Below are positions 1 through 8,878 of a DNA stretch of 64,000 bases, in pieces. Position 1 is the stretch's first letter. The number at the start of each line of letters is the position of its first letter. A program made the translations under genes and the position numbers. The notes beneath the pieces are model-generated. The model was not told the DNA's origin and ran no database searches. It saw only the letters and a list, made by a program, of their open reading frames with translations. Source of the DNA: Lederbergia sp. NSJ-179 (GTDB lineage Bacteria; Bacillota; Bacilli; Bacillales; Bacillaceae_C); the NCBI RefSeq assembly GCF_022867885.1, contig NZ_JALIFP010000008.1, positions 62,001 to 126,000 of the forward strand, given 5' to 3'.

Positions 1-668
1 TTAAATTCTTTGCCCTAAGGAGCAAACGATATCTTTTAAAAACACCCTCATGTGAAAGCGCTACCATATCGACATTAAAAAGCTGATATGCCATCCTCGC
101 GAGTGCAACTTGAATATCAAAATAATAAGGAGACTCTACTTTTTGTAAAGTTGAATAACCCATTCGTTTTTCATCAAACCGAATAAACTCAATTCTACTT
201 TGTGTAGTTAAATCAATTGGATATTTCCTCAACCGTAAATAATGAGAGCGCATAATTCAATCCCCTGAAGTTGATGTTCACGATGAATATCCGTATTTCT
301 TAATATCTTCTTCTGCGCATAATGGACAATAATAAAATCCGTCTTTTTTACAAATACTTCCGGCAACCATCCCTAATCTTGTATAAAGACCCTTGCCATC
401 GTCTTGGACATCCTGCATTATTTCCTTTTGCCTTTTTCTAGAAAGAAATGGAGCATAGAAAGGATAAATTGTATGCTTTCCTAACAATTTTTCTACTGAG
501 AAATGATTTCCTATTTGTTGAGACAACGCATTGAAATGACTACCAATCTCTATACTTGGCACTACAGAACGTCTTTGAAACACTTCTTCCAATGTATCTT
601 TGTAATCAATATTTCCACTGTAAAAGTGATAACGTGCTATCGCTGAATAATTAATTCTTCAGGGTATG
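1..668 (-). pseudogene. tnsD: Tn7-like target-selection protein TnsD (TniQ family), frameshifted and partial
   Basis: Three minus-strand frames together read as the N-terminal half of a TnsD/TniQ protein. One frame gives PYPEEL, a second gives YSAIARYHFYSGN and continues through HTIYPFYAPFL and GLYTRLGMVAGSICKKDG to a zinc-finger-like CPLCAEED. The next gives DIHREHQLQGIELC, and a further frame (from 253 down) runs off the left edge with FDIQVALARMAYQLFN. TnsD binds the 3' end of glmS and directs Tn7 insertion downstream of it, and glmS is indeed the neighbour here. At least three frame disruptions make it non-functional. Its 5' end abuts a truncated tnsB, so tnsC and most of tnsB have been deleted. 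Recognition of the family is by motif memory; confidence is good. Confidence 0.8.
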
Positions 669-670
669 GC

Positions 671-892
671 TCATGTTAAGTCGCTTTCAGAAATCACTTT
701 TGCGTAAGGGTCGCTAATCGCAAGCAGTTCACCCTGCTGGATATCTATAATTAGGCTGGAATATAATTCCTTTCTGGGCATAGCGCTACTCGTATCAATA
801 TTAACAATATAAACATGTGTCTCTTCAATATCTATTATCCGAATTCTCTTTGAATCTGTTACATATTGAAATACCTGATTAATATAAATCAT
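671..892 (-). pseudogene. tnsB: TnsB transposase, N-terminal fragment only
   Basis: The 73-codon frame starts MIYINQVFQYVTDSKRIRII and ends KVISESDLT. It resembles the N terminus of TnsB, the DDE transposase of Tn7-like elements, which is normally about 600-700 residues. None of the DDE catalytic core is present: the frame stops where the sequence joins the 5' part of tnsD. The start overlaps the end of the tnsA remnant (tnsA TGA at 889, tnsB ATG at 892), the operon arrangement expected for tnsAB. The missing remainder, and all of tnsC, were probably lost in one deletion whose junction is near 670. Confidence 0.72.
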
Positions 893-1617
893 CCGTATTT
901 CACCTTCCCCAGTTTACTTTCATCATTATACTTAACATCAATTGGCTGCTTTAAATCGATAGGCTTGTGCATATCTGTAACCATGATTTTTTTAGCAAGC
1001 AAATGATAAAACAGCGTCACACCACTTCAAAAAGGCAAGTGTGTATCTGCATCAAACTCACTAGCAATCTCTCGGATACTTCGCGAATTACTCAATAGGC
1101 GATTCATAAGAGACATTGATAAATCTTCAATATGCTGGTTAGCCATTTCTCGATATACATCATCGTTTCGAATATCAAAATATTCATGGATATAACTAAT
1201 ATTTCTAGCCATGGTCTTATCAATCTCTTCCTCTGTAACAATGCCCCAACCAATGCCTTTACGCTTCCAATATTCCCGGTCAATTTCGAACTTCTCTAAC
1301 ACACGTTCTTCTAACAGCTTTTCTTTCATTTTGATAGTATGAGCGACTTCATATACGCCTTGTCCTTTATCAACTGTTAATAAAAAGTCCGTTGTCATGA
1401 CAATAGGATTACCTGTTCTTGGATCAGCCGGATGTTTAATTCCAAGCTCTTCCGCAATAACAATCGTCTCTTCTTGTGGTAATAAAGGAAATTGTTCACG
1501 AATACCTAAGGAAACATCTTGAATTTTTAGCCATGGCTGATAATTTGCCCCACTCCCAGTTCCTCTACCTTCTTTAATCCACTTATCGACTTTAGAAGTT
1601 CTTTTTCTTTTCGCCAC
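889..1617 (-). pseudogene. tnsA: TnsA endonuclease of a Tn7-like element, internally deleted with a nonsense codon
   Basis: The frame starts MAKRKRTSKVDKWIKEGRG and has TnsA features: IREQFPLLP, TTDFLLTVD with the catalytic Asp, and a C-terminal winged-helix-like part. Two lesions are visible. First, KIQDVS runs directly into IREQFP; TnsA homologues have roughly 35-40 residues here that carry the first catalytic acid, so an in-frame deletion seems to have removed it. Second, a TGA at 1027-1029 interrupts the reading frame, after which it continues as SGVTLFYHLLAKK and PIDVKYNDES up to 889. TnsA makes the 5' cuts that free Tn7-like transposons. The remnant is almost certainly inactive. Confidence 0.8.
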
Positions 1618-1657
1618 AAAAACACCCCTTTAGAGAATCATATCCAAAGGGGTAAAG

Positions 1658-1755
1658 CTTCGCAACTTTTTTATAAACATCGCGACTTTGTTTTAAACAT
1701 CGCATCTTTTTTACAAACGTCGCGACTTTATTTCAAATCCATAAAAACTCTCACA
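1658..1755. repeat. Tn7-like right end: four 20-bp tandem TnsB-site-like repeats
   Basis: Four repeats start at 1658, 1678, 1698 and 1718 with an exact 20-bp period and the core TCGCGACTTT (the first two variants read TTCGCAAC and ATCGCGAC). They lie between tnsA and glmS, where Tn7 right-end TnsB binding sites sit. Reading outward, the element could terminate at 1755, since the minus strand from there begins TGTGAGAG, the TGT expected for a Tn7-type end. That is 13 bp past the glmS stop codon. The exact terminus is inferred. Confidence 0.7.
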
Positions 1756-1768
1756 ATATATATCCACC

Positions 1769-3571
1769 CTACTCCACCGTCACACTTTTCGCTAGATTTC
1801 TAGGTTTATCGACATCACAGCCACGATGTAAAGAAGCGTAATAGGCAATGAGTTGTAATGGAACAACAGAGATAAGAGGTGTTAGTAATTCATGTACAGC
1901 AGGCAATACGAAACGATCTTCATCTGTTTCAAGACCTGCCATTGAGATGATGCATGGGTTGGCGCCGCGGGCGCCGACCTCTTTGACGTTGCCGCGGATG
2001 CTCCAGTTGACGTTTTCTTGGGTTGCCAAGGCGATGACAGGTGTTCCGTCTTCAATTAAGGCAATAGTTCCATGTTTGAGTTCTCCACCAGCGAAGCCTT
2101 CTGCTTGGATATAGGAAATTTCCTTTAGCTTTAAGGCTCCTTCTAAGCAGACGAAGTAGTCAAGAGAACGCCCGATAAAGAAGCAATTCCGTGTAAATGG
2201 CAGGAATTCGCTTGCGATTTTTTCAAATTCTTCTTTTGAATCGCAGAGGGTTTCCATGGCATTTGCAATGATTCCGAGTTCGTGTATAAGGTCAAATCCG
2301 GGATTCCATCCGCGAGATTGTGCCACTACATTCGCTAGAATGGCTAGTACAGCGATTTGTGCAGTATAGGCTTTTGTTGAAGCAACAGCAATTTCGGGTC
2401 CAGCATGGAGAAGCATCGTGAAGTCTGCTTCACGTGATAATGTTGAACCTGGAACATTGGTGATGGTTAGGGCTTTATGGTCCAGTTCTTTTACTTGGAC
2501 TAAAACTCCTCGACTGTCTGCCGTTTCACCGCTTTGAGAAATAAAGATAAAGAATGGTTTTTCAGATAAAAGCGGCATATTGTAGCTAAATTCACTGGCA
2601 ACATGGACTTCAACGGGAATTCCCGCCAACTTCTCAATAAATTGTTTTCCGACAAGCCCTGCATGGTAGCTTGTTCCGCATGCAACAATATAGATGCGGT
2701 CACTTTCCTTCACAGCTTCTATAATGTCTTCTGCGATTTCCAGTTCCCCTTCTTCATTCTGGTATGCTTGGATGATTTTTCTCATGACTAGAGGCTGTTC
2801 ATCAATTTCCTTTAACATATAGTGCGGATATGTCCCTTTTTCAATATCGCTCGCATCAATTTCTGCTTTATATGGTTCACGGTTGACAATTTCACCAGCA
2901 AGATTTTTGATCGTCACTTCATCCTTTTTCAAGATCACCATTTCTTGATCCATCAATTCGATATACATATCCGTTACTTGAATCATCGCCATCGCGTCAC
3001 TCGCCACGACATTAAATCCGTCTCCAACCCCAACAAGTAATGGGCTCTTGTTTTTAGCAACGAAGATCGTGCCTGCGTTTTCCATATCTATAATCGCAAT
3101 CGCATAGGATCCTTCCAGTAACGGCAAGGTTTTGCGGATTGCTTCTTCTGCATCCATTCCTTCGTCCGCAAACTTTTCAATCAATTGGACAACCACTTCA
3201 GAATCGGTGTCACTTTGAAATAAAACATCCTGTAAATATTTCTGCTGCAACAATGTATAGTTTTCAATGACTCCATTATGGACTAGAGTAAAACGACCTG
3301 AAGCACTTTGATGCGGATGTGCATTGGAACGACTTGGCACTCCATGCGTCGCCCAACGTGTATGTCCGATTCCCACATGGGCTTTGACATGTTCATCCAC
3401 CACTTCACGTAACCGAGCAATTCGTCCTTTTTCTTTAAAAACTTGAACTTCGGTCTCATCCATCATAGCGATTCCTGCTGAATCATAGCCACGATATTCA
3501 AGCTTTTCCAACCCTTTTAATAAAATTTCTTTCGCCTCTTCGTATCCTACATAACCTGTAATTCCGCACAT
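1769..3571 (-). CDS. glmS: Glutamine--fructose-6-phosphate aminotransferase (isomerizing)
   Basis: GlmS makes glucosamine-6-phosphate from fructose-6-phosphate and glutamine, the first step to UDP-GlcNAc for the cell wall. The chosen start gives [10 protein letters not shown], so that Cys2 becomes the N-terminal nucleophile of the glutaminase domain; a longer frame to 3607 adds 12 residues but breaks this and ignores the AAAGGAGG site at about 3583. Visible are RGYDSAGIA (about 27-35), HTRWATHG (70-77), two SIS sugar-isomerase domains after residue 280, and the conserved C-terminal LAKSVTVE that TnsD recognises. The length of 600 is typical. Expression should be controlled by the ribozyme upstream, and a Tn7-like remnant occupies the downstream side. 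Confidence 0.97.
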   Translation of the reverse strand: MCGITGYVGYEEAKEILLKGLEKLEYRGYDSAGIAMMDETEVQVFKEKGRIARLREVVDEHVKAHVGIGHTRWATHGVPSRSNAHPHQSASGRFTLVHNGVIENYTLLQQKYLQDVLFQSDTDSEVVVQLIEKFADEGMDAEEAIRKTLPLLEGSYAIAIIDMENAGTIFVAKNKSPLLVGVGDGFNVVASDAMAMIQVTDMYIELMDQEMVILKKDEVTIKNLAGEIVNREPYKAEIDASDIEKGTYPHYMLKEIDEQPLVMRKIIQAYQNEEGELEIAEDIIEAVKESDRIYIVACGTSYHAGLVGKQFIEKLAGIPVEVHVASEFSYNMPLLSEKPFFIFISQSGETADSRGVLVQVKELDHKALTITNVPGSTLSREADFTMLLHAGPEIAVASTKAYTAQIAVLAILANVVAQSRGWNPGFDLIHELGIIANAMETLCDSKEEFEKIASEFLPFTRNCFFIGRSLDYFVCLEGALKLKEISYIQAEGFAGGELKHGTIALIEDGTPVIALATQENVNWSIRGNVKEVGARGANPCIISMAGLETDEDRFVLPAVHELLTPLISVVPLQLIAYYASLHRGCDVDKPRNLAKSVTVE

Positions 3572-3654
3572 TTCCAGTTCCTCCTTTGGAAAGGAGGCAA
3601 GCAGCACGGGGGCATACTTACCCCCTTCTCTCTGATGTTTATCTGTATGTGCAC

Positions 3655-3805
3655 ATCCTCTTTCCTTTGTCCACCGAGTCGCCTCGATGTTTTAAGAAAG
3701 AAAATTCGACTGTGTGTCCCAGCCGGGAGGTACCCGCCGAATCCTCGATAACCTCCACCTCGTCAACTAATCTTATTTTCTCGTTCGATGATTAGTTCTG
3801 GCGCT
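3655..3805 (-). ncRNA. glmS ribozyme-riboswitch
   Basis: On the minus strand the leader begins AGCGCCAGAACTAATCATCG, with the cleavage site expected between A (3805) and G (3804). It continues with GTTGACGAGGTGGAGGTTATC, the conserved TTCGGCGGGTACCTCCCGGC core and further paired elements, all in the order seen in the Bacillus glmS ribozyme. The class binds glucosamine-6-phosphate, self-cleaves, and exposes the transcript to decay, so glmS is switched off when its product accumulates. The distal 3' boundary is approximate. A GGGGG/CCCCC hairpin at about 3606-3623 separates the ribozyme from the glmS ribosome binding site. Confidence 0.93.
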
Positions 3806-3839
3806 TAAAATAATTAACCTCTATGCTCCTTTCTATGTT

Positions 3840-4238
3840 TGAATAAAGTGAAACAAAGATTATCATACTATACTATTTTTTGTTTGGTCAAGATGGAACA
3901 ATGGACAAGTACCTACTTATTAAAATTGGACCAGCGCAAGTTCATCTGATCGGAAAAAATATGATGTGGGTGTGATTTCTTTATATCAAATTTGGTATGA
4001 CTAAAACCACTTCATGTTCAACGTATTCTCTTTTTTCCCCGTTGTTCATGCAATTTGAAGATTCCATAATCAACTTATTTGCTTTTTTTCTCCATCCGTA
4101 CACTATGACGACTTCGTAAACAATGTATCTTCTTTTAATCAATGAATTTTGTCGTGACTTGAGACTTTTCGTGCAAATAGATAGAGCCCCTCCCCCTCAC
4201 GCACCTTCACGAGGGACTCCTTTTTCTGTGCTTTAAAC
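3840..4238. other. Intergenic stretch between tatC and glmS
   Basis: About 400 bases with no convincing gene. It must contain the glmS promoter (minus strand, upstream of 3805). A GAGTCCCTC/GAGGGGCTC inverted pair at about 4184-4219 lies just past the tatC stop and may be a terminator, but it lacks a clear T tract. Confidence 0.35.
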
Positions 4239-4241
4239 CTT

Positions 4242-4973
4242 TTATGTTTGTGGCAATCGCTCCGTCTGTATTGCTTCTTTTTGTTGTTTTTGAAAAACCA
4301 TTTTCGATAAGCCAATTCCCAGTTCATACAGGATAAACAATGGAATTAACACAATCAGTTGGGAAACAAAATCAGGTGGTGTAATAATCGCAGATACGAT
4401 CGCTAGCACAATATAGGCATATTTCCGCGATTTCGCTAATAGTTCAGGGGTAAGGATTTCGATCGCCGTTAAAAACATTAAGATAAAGGGCACTTCAAAC
4501 AAAAAGCCCATAGGGATGGTCGTCATCAGCAAAAAGGAAAAATAGCTTTGAGTCGTAATCATCATCTCAAAATTAGTTGTCCCAAGCTTTAATAAAAATT
4601 GGTAGGAAAAAGGAAACACAATATAAAAACCGAAAAGAAGTCCACTCATAAAACTGAAAAGCATGGCAGGAATATATCTTAATGCCTTTTTACTCTCTAA
4701 ATCGGTCAAAGCCGGGCGAATAAATTTCCAGACCATCAAACCAATAAAGGGAGCAGACACCCCTAAACTTAAGCTGCCTGCTATTCCTGTATAAAAACGA
4801 ATCACATCCAAGGGTCCTAACATTGTCAATTTTTGCCCTTTAGTAATGATGGGAATCATTTTCTGTGTAAAGATTAAAATCACCATAAAACTAACGCCAA
4901 TAAATATACTTGAATAAATGAGCATTTTTCGTAATTCACTTAAGTGTTCAGTTAAAGTTCTTTCTTCATCCAT
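4242..4973 (-). CDS. tatC: Sec-independent (Tat) translocase subunit TatC
   Basis: TatC is the multi-spanning receptor for twin-arginine signal peptides. The N terminus MDEERTLTEHLSELRKMLIY carries the HLxELRxR-like motif of the family, and six hydrophobic segments follow. SAIITPPDFVSQL near residues 195-207 matches the conserved ITPPD signature. The length of 243 is typical. It follows tatA by 11 bases, giving the minimal TatA/TatC pair usual in Firmicutes. The operon also encodes a twin-arginine protein (6957-7742), which is the obvious substrate. Confidence 0.95.
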   Translation of the reverse strand: MDEERTLTEHLSELRKMLIYSSIFIGVSFMVILIFTQKMIPIITKGQKLTMLGPLDVIRFYTGIAGSLSLGVSAPFIGLMVWKFIRPALTDLESKKALRYIPAMLFSFMSGLLFGFYIVFPFSYQFLLKLGTTNFEMMITTQSYFSFLLMTTIPMGFLFEVPFILMFLTAIEILTPELLAKSRKYAYIVLAIVSAIITPPDFVSQLIVLIPLFILYELGIGLSKMVFQKQQKEAIQTERLPQT

Positions 4974-4984
4974 ATTAGAAAAAC

Positions 4985-5212
4985 CTACTCTTTCGTAGAC
5001 TCTGATGCCGGCTGAATGACTTCAACAGAATTATTTTTCGTCTGCTTTTCTGCTTCATCCGCGCCCATTATTTCATTGGCGGATTTTTTAAACTCTGACA
5101 AGGTTTTTCCAAAGGCAGCGCCAATTTCCGGTAATTTCTTAGGTCCAAAAACAATCAAAGTGATGATGAGGATAATGATTAATCCCGGAACACCAATCTG
5201 TTGAAAAAACAT
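4985..5212 (-). CDS. tatA: Tat translocase subunit TatA
   Basis: A 75-residue protein with one membrane span (about residues 6-21), then FGPKKLPEIGAAFGKTLSEF, the amphipathic helix and FGxxKLP motif diagnostic of TatA, and a charged C-terminal tail. A clear AAAGGAG site lies about 7 bases before the ATG. TatA oligomers form the passage through which TatC-bound folded proteins cross the membrane. It sits 13 bases downstream of the dehydrogenase gene and directly upstream of tatC. Confidence 0.94.
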   Translation of the reverse strand: MFFQQIGVPGLIIILIITLIVFGPKKLPEIGAAFGKTLSEFKKSANEIMGADEAEKQTKNNSVEVIQPASESTKE

Positions 5213-5225
5213 ATCTGACTCCTTT

Positions 5226-6947
5226 CTAGGCTAGTTGTCCGCCTTTTTTACTATATTGAATGATTCCTTCTGAAGCCCGATAAGCCAAGGCTCCAAGAGT
5301 TCCTGTAGGATTATACCCGCTGTTATGTGGAAAAGAAGATGCCCCCACAACAAATACATTATCAGCGTCCCACATTTGCGAATAATTATTCACCGCGGAA
5401 ATCGATGGGTCATTCCCCATTGGGACGCCACCGACGTTATGTGTGGTTTGATAAGGGACGATATTATAATCCTCAAGCTTTCCATAGTTTTCGATGATAT
5501 CGGCTCCCATTTCTTTCATCACTTTATCGCTTTGTTTATTTAAATAATCATTTAAGTTACGATCTTGATCAGTGAAATTATACGTCATTCTAAGTAACGG
5601 CACACCATATGCATCTTTAAAATTCGGATCAAGATCTAAATAATTATACCTATAAGGCATGGAGGCGGCTTGAAACCATGCATCAATCGTTCTTGTATAA
5701 TACTTGATTGACTTTTGTTTAAATTCCTTCCCCCATAATGGAGTTCCTGATGGGACGGCATTGCTTCCGATAGGCCTGAAACCTGATTGGCTTACAACCA
5801 AAGACCCACCATGAATAAAATCAAGATCCCCATGATCGTAATTATCCCCATTAAAATCATCCACTGTTGTTCCAAGTGCTCCCGCACCCATATAGGAATT
5901 AAACCTTTCTTTTTCAAAAAATCCCGTTGTCCCTGGATTCAACTGATAACAATAGTTTTTGCCAATAACACCGGTTCCTGTTTCAGGATTATAAGGAGTC
6001 CCCAGTTTGGACACAAGCAAAAGCTTGGAGTTATTCATCACATAGCTTGTTAAAACAACGACATCAGCCGGTTGAATCACTTCTTCCCCTTTGATTGTAT
6101 CAATATATTTTACCCCTGTGGCCTTCCCGTTTTTATGGATGATCTCAATCACGTTAGCATGGGTTCTTAGTTCATAATTGCCCGTTTTTTCTGCTGTCGG
6201 AATAACCGTTACATTCGGTGCGGCCTTAGCTCCGTATTCACAACCAAACCGTTCACAAAAGGCACAGTATAGACAAGCGTTTAGTTTTTCGCCATCCGGA
6301 TTTGTATAGCTCTCAGATAGATTTCCAGATGGCATTACATATGGGTGCAGGTTCATCTTTTCGGCCGCTTTTTTAAATTTATTCGTCATGACCGTAGATT
6401 TCATTGGGGGAGTTGGATAATCATCACTTCTCTTTCCGCCTAATGGATTCGGTTCACCTGAGATTCCACATGTTTTCTCAAATTTATCATAATAGGGTTC
6501 TAATTCATCATAGGTGATCCCCCAGTCTTGAATAAGGTAATCCTTTTTGATTTTATTTTTACCGTATTTTTCAATCGTTTTTGTTTTCAATTCAAAATCA
6601 TAGGGAAGAAAGCGAAACGTATGCCCATTCCAATGGACACCTGCTCCACCCACTCCTTCACCAAGCAAAAATGACCCTAATTGGCGCATTGGTAATGCTC
6701 TTTGATCCCGTTTATTCCGAAAGGTAATCGTTTCCTTTGACACATCCTGCATTAAATCATAGCGGATCGCATATCGTAATTCATCGTGGACCATTGAAAA
6801 GTCTTCTGGATTCCGCTTATCCCCTCCTCTTTCTAGTCCCACTACCTTTAATCCGGCTTTTGCACATTCCGCAGCAATAATTCCTCCTGCCCAACCTACT
6901 CCAACGGTAACGACATCTGTTTTCGGTAAGGTTTTCGCCATATCCAT
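5226..6947 (-). CDS. GMC-family FAD dehydrogenase, gluconate 2-dehydrogenase-like large subunit
   Basis: A 573-residue GMC oxidoreductase. An FAD-binding Rossmann motif GVGWAGG lies at about 16-22, followed by LGEGVGGAGVHWNGH at 95-109. Four cysteines (225, 228, 231, 236; CLYCAFCERFGC) resemble the iron-sulfur cluster segment of FAD-dependent sugar/polyol dehydrogenases. The C terminus has the THNVGGVPMG and PHNSGYNPTGT motifs (catalytic His about 541, Asn about 546). It has no signal peptide of its own. The adjacent small subunit carries a twin-arginine signal, so the pair is probably exported as a folded complex and passes electrons to the respiratory chain. The substrate (gluconate, glucose or another polyol) cannot be told from sequence. 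Confidence 0.85.
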   Translation of the reverse strand: MDMAKTLPKTDVVTVGVGWAGGIIAAECAKAGLKVVGLERGGDKRNPEDFSMVHDELRYAIRYDLMQDVSKETITFRNKRDQRALPMRQLGSFLLGEGVGGAGVHWNGHTFRFLPYDFELKTKTIEKYGKNKIKKDYLIQDWGITYDELEPYYDKFEKTCGISGEPNPLGGKRSDDYPTPPMKSTVMTNKFKKAAEKMNLHPYVMPSGNLSESYTNPDGEKLNACLYCAFCERFGCEYGAKAAPNVTVIPTAEKTGNYELRTHANVIEIIHKNGKATGVKYIDTIKGEEVIQPADVVVLTSYVMNNSKLLLVSKLGTPYNPETGTGVIGKNYCYQLNPGTTGFFEKERFNSYMGAGALGTTVDDFNGDNYDHGDLDFIHGGSLVVSQSGFRPIGSNAVPSGTPLWGKEFKQKSIKYYTRTIDAWFQAASMPYRYNYLDLDPNFKDAYGVPLLRMTYNFTDQDRNLNDYLNKQSDKVMKEMGADIIENYGKLEDYNIVPYQTTHNVGGVPMGNDPSISAVNNYSQMWDADNVFVVGASSFPHNSGYNPTGTLGALAYRASEGIIQYSKKGGQLA

Positions 6948-6956
6948 TATCCTTTC

Positions 6957-7742
6957 TTAACCATTAGACTTTTTCTGTGTTGGCATATGTGACGTTAAAC
7001 TAACTGGCTCTATTTCCAAAAATTCAGTCGCTTCGATTTTATCAATATAGCTCATTTGGTTACCGGGAAAGCCCTTCATTTTCCAACCTCCCATGTCACG
7101 GTTCCCACCATAAAGGGGATCAGCATAAACACCTTCCAACACAACCATCCGTAGTAATGTGAAAAAATCACTGGACGTGACCCCAGCCATTTTCACATTG
7201 CCTTTTTCAAAATCAGTTAAAATCTCATCCTGTTCTTTATCCGTTAAATCGGTAAATTCCTTCTTATATTTTTCTTGACTATAGGACTGAATTCTTGAAA
7301 TCCCTTGACTAAAAATTTCATTTCTCCGCAGGTGAGATTGAAAACCTTGTGTTTCGATCCCCGGATAAAAAGGTCCCATCATATAATCTCGCGCATTATT
7401 TCCCCATGCACCAGCCAACTGATGATCGATGTAATAGGGAACATCCAGATCAATCGCTCCCGGGCCAAGATCATCAGTTGGAAAAATCCGCTCAGATGCC
7501 TGAGACAGAACCGTGAACTCCTCCGGATTTGAAAAGTACATCATGGCACGTTGATAACTGACTTCCGGACCCTTCCCTCTTCCCTCTTCCGGAGACGTCT
7601 CACTTTTTCTGTTCGTTTTAAGGGTTTGTTGTGTGATAAGGCCTCCTAGAACTCCTCCACCAACAACACCACCCGCAACATAACTACCTTTTCGAATAAA
7701 CTCTCTCCGTGTCATACCCTTTTTATCTTGTTGGTCACTCAT
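6957..7742 (-). CDS. Gluconate 2-dehydrogenase subunit 3-like protein with Tat signal
   Basis: A 261-residue protein whose N terminus has the twin-arginine motif TRREFIRKG (residues 11-19), then a glycine/valine-rich hydrophobic segment (about 21-37). The mature part fits the gluconate 2-dehydrogenase subunit 3 family, small partners of GMC dehydrogenases. It precedes the large subunit by 9 bases, and tatA and tatC follow that, so transcription is small subunit, large subunit, tatA, tatC. This arrangement implies that the complex is exported by the dedicated Tat pore, with the large subunit carried along by this one. Confidence 0.85.
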   Translation of the reverse strand: MSDQQDKKGMTRREFIRKGSYVAGGVVGGGVLGGLITQQTLKTNRKSETSPEEGRGKGPEVSYQRAMMYFSNPEEFTVLSQASERIFPTDDLGPGAIDLDVPYYIDHQLAGAWGNNARDYMMGPFYPGIETQGFQSHLRRNEIFSQGISRIQSYSQEKYKKEFTDLTDKEQDEILTDFEKGNVKMAGVTSSDFFTLLRMVVLEGVYADPLYGGNRDMGGWKMKGFPGNQMSYIDKIEATEFLEIEPVSLTSHMPTQKKSNG

Positions 7743-7913
7743 TCCCGTACTCCTTTCATCATGTATTAGAAGGTATTATTTACAATAACAGGGAATTTAC
7801 GCATATAAGAGGAAGATTTTTAAAAAGCTGCTTCCATTTGCCTTCTAGTATTGTTTGTCCAAATGACAGCATATATATGGGATAAATACGTGAAAAGGGG
7901 GTAAAAAATCGCA

Positions 7914-8267
7914 ATGTTACCATTTAAAATACTTCGATATGTAGTTGCGTATGTTTTTATCATTTCCGGTTTGATGAAAGTTTTCAGCCCCGAGCTTGGT
8001 CATTATTTTATTAGTTTGGGCTTGCCCTACCCACAAATGATGCTTTATGCCGTAGCCTTCATTGAGGTCATTGCAGGTGGTTTTCTTCTATGCAATATCG
8101 CAACAAAACTCGCAACGATTCCACTAATGGCGATCATGATCGCCGCGCTCATTATCACAAAAGTCCCGATTCTCACTACGGATGTCTTGAAATTCGCCTT
8201 CGAAGCGCGTTTGGATATCACGATGTTTGTTTTACTTTTTCTCTTATATAGGTCAGAAACTTCATAA
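7914..8267 (+). CDS. DoxX-family small membrane protein
   Basis: 117 residues with four hydrophobic segments (about 8-24, 44-62, 68-86, 97-113) and the DoxX-like pattern SGLMKVFSPELGHYFISLGL followed by EVIAGGFLL. DoxX proteins are poorly defined membrane proteins linked to redox or thiol stress. It is transcribed divergently from the dehydrogenase/Tat operon across a gap of about 170 bases that must hold both promoters. A GGGGG-type ribosome binding site precedes the ATG. Confidence 0.8.
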   Translation: MLPFKILRYVVAYVFIISGLMKVFSPELGHYFISLGLPYPQMMLYAVAFIEVIAGGFLLCNIATKLATIPLMAIMIAALIITKVPILTTDVLKFAFEARLDITMFVLLFLLYRSETS

Positions 8268-8412
8268 AAAAGGTTCCAGAAGGGATAGCGTAGAAGGGGC
8301 AGCTTCTGAACAAATGAGGTTGTTTTAGACGTATCATTTGAAAAGGATCGGTCCAACATTAATTTTTAGATACAAATCCAACTCCTCGTTTTAACAAAAC
8401 GAAATTGGGAAT

Positions 8413-8435
8413 AATAAGCGATATATCGCTTTTTA
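8413..8435 (+). promoter_or_regulatory. Hairpin with T-run just ahead of the YbxH-like gene
   Basis: AGCGATATATCGCT is a perfect 14-bp palindrome followed by TTTTT, ending directly at the AAGGAG ribosome binding site of the next gene. It may terminate upstream transcription or attenuate the downstream gene. Confidence 0.45.
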
Positions 8436-8448
8436 AGGAGTGTTTTGA

Positions 8449-8640
8449 TTGGGTGCAATCGAACGAGGTAGTTACCTCTTTGAGCCGGAGCATAGTATAA
8501 TTGCCCAGAATGGGGCCATTCATGTTTATAAGGATGGAGAGTTTGTGGAGGAAATCACATTTTCCTTTTCCGGGAAATATCCTGAGCTTGATCAAATTGA
8601 AGAGCTAGTGGAGGATTATTGTGAAGAGCGGGGAATTTAA
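8449..8640 (+). CDS. YbxH-like small conserved protein (DUF5370 type)
   Basis: 63 residues starting at TTG, with AAGGAG eight bases upstream. The sequence MGAIERGSYLFEPEHSIIAQ and later YKDGEFVEEITFSFSGKYPE look like the short YbxH-type proteins of Bacillus. No function is known for the family; the composition (acidic C terminus, no membrane segment) suggests a small soluble protein. A bidirectional terminator follows at 8781. Confidence 0.65.
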   Translation: MGAIERGSYLFEPEHSIIAQNGAIHVYKDGEFVEEITFSFSGKYPELDQIEELVEDYCEERGI

Positions 8641-8780
8641 ACCTGATAAGGATCACAGCTAAAGAGGCCACGTTTGTGACAACCTCGATTCGGGATAAGT
8701 TTATACGGAGACTTAGGCAGCGTGATCTTGAAATAACTCTTTTAAAAGCTTGGAAGGTTAGGAATTTCCGTAGTTGGTAC

Positions 8781-8825
8781 GAGAGAACCTCCTTGGCACT
8801 TATCAAGGAGGCTCTCCCATTTTAT
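8781..8825. terminator. Bidirectional terminator between YbxH-like gene and MATE remnant
   Basis: GAGAG and CCTCCTTG pair with CAAGGAGG and CTCTC around an 8-base loop (8781-8815), followed by CCATTTTAT. It separates the converging YbxH-like gene and the MATE remnant. Confidence 0.65.
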
Positions 8826-8878
8826 AGATAAAATCATTTAGGGCACAGCCCGTATGGCTATTTCCAATTTTTCCGTAA

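Noticed and set aside
1848-2114. Plus-strand open frame inside glmS
   Set aside because: Shadow of the highly conserved glmS frame on the other strand; no start signals.
8625-8832. Open frame after the YbxH-like gene reading ITAKEATFVTTSIRDKFIRR
   Set aside because: No usable start codon, ends inside a terminator hairpin, and no recognisable family.
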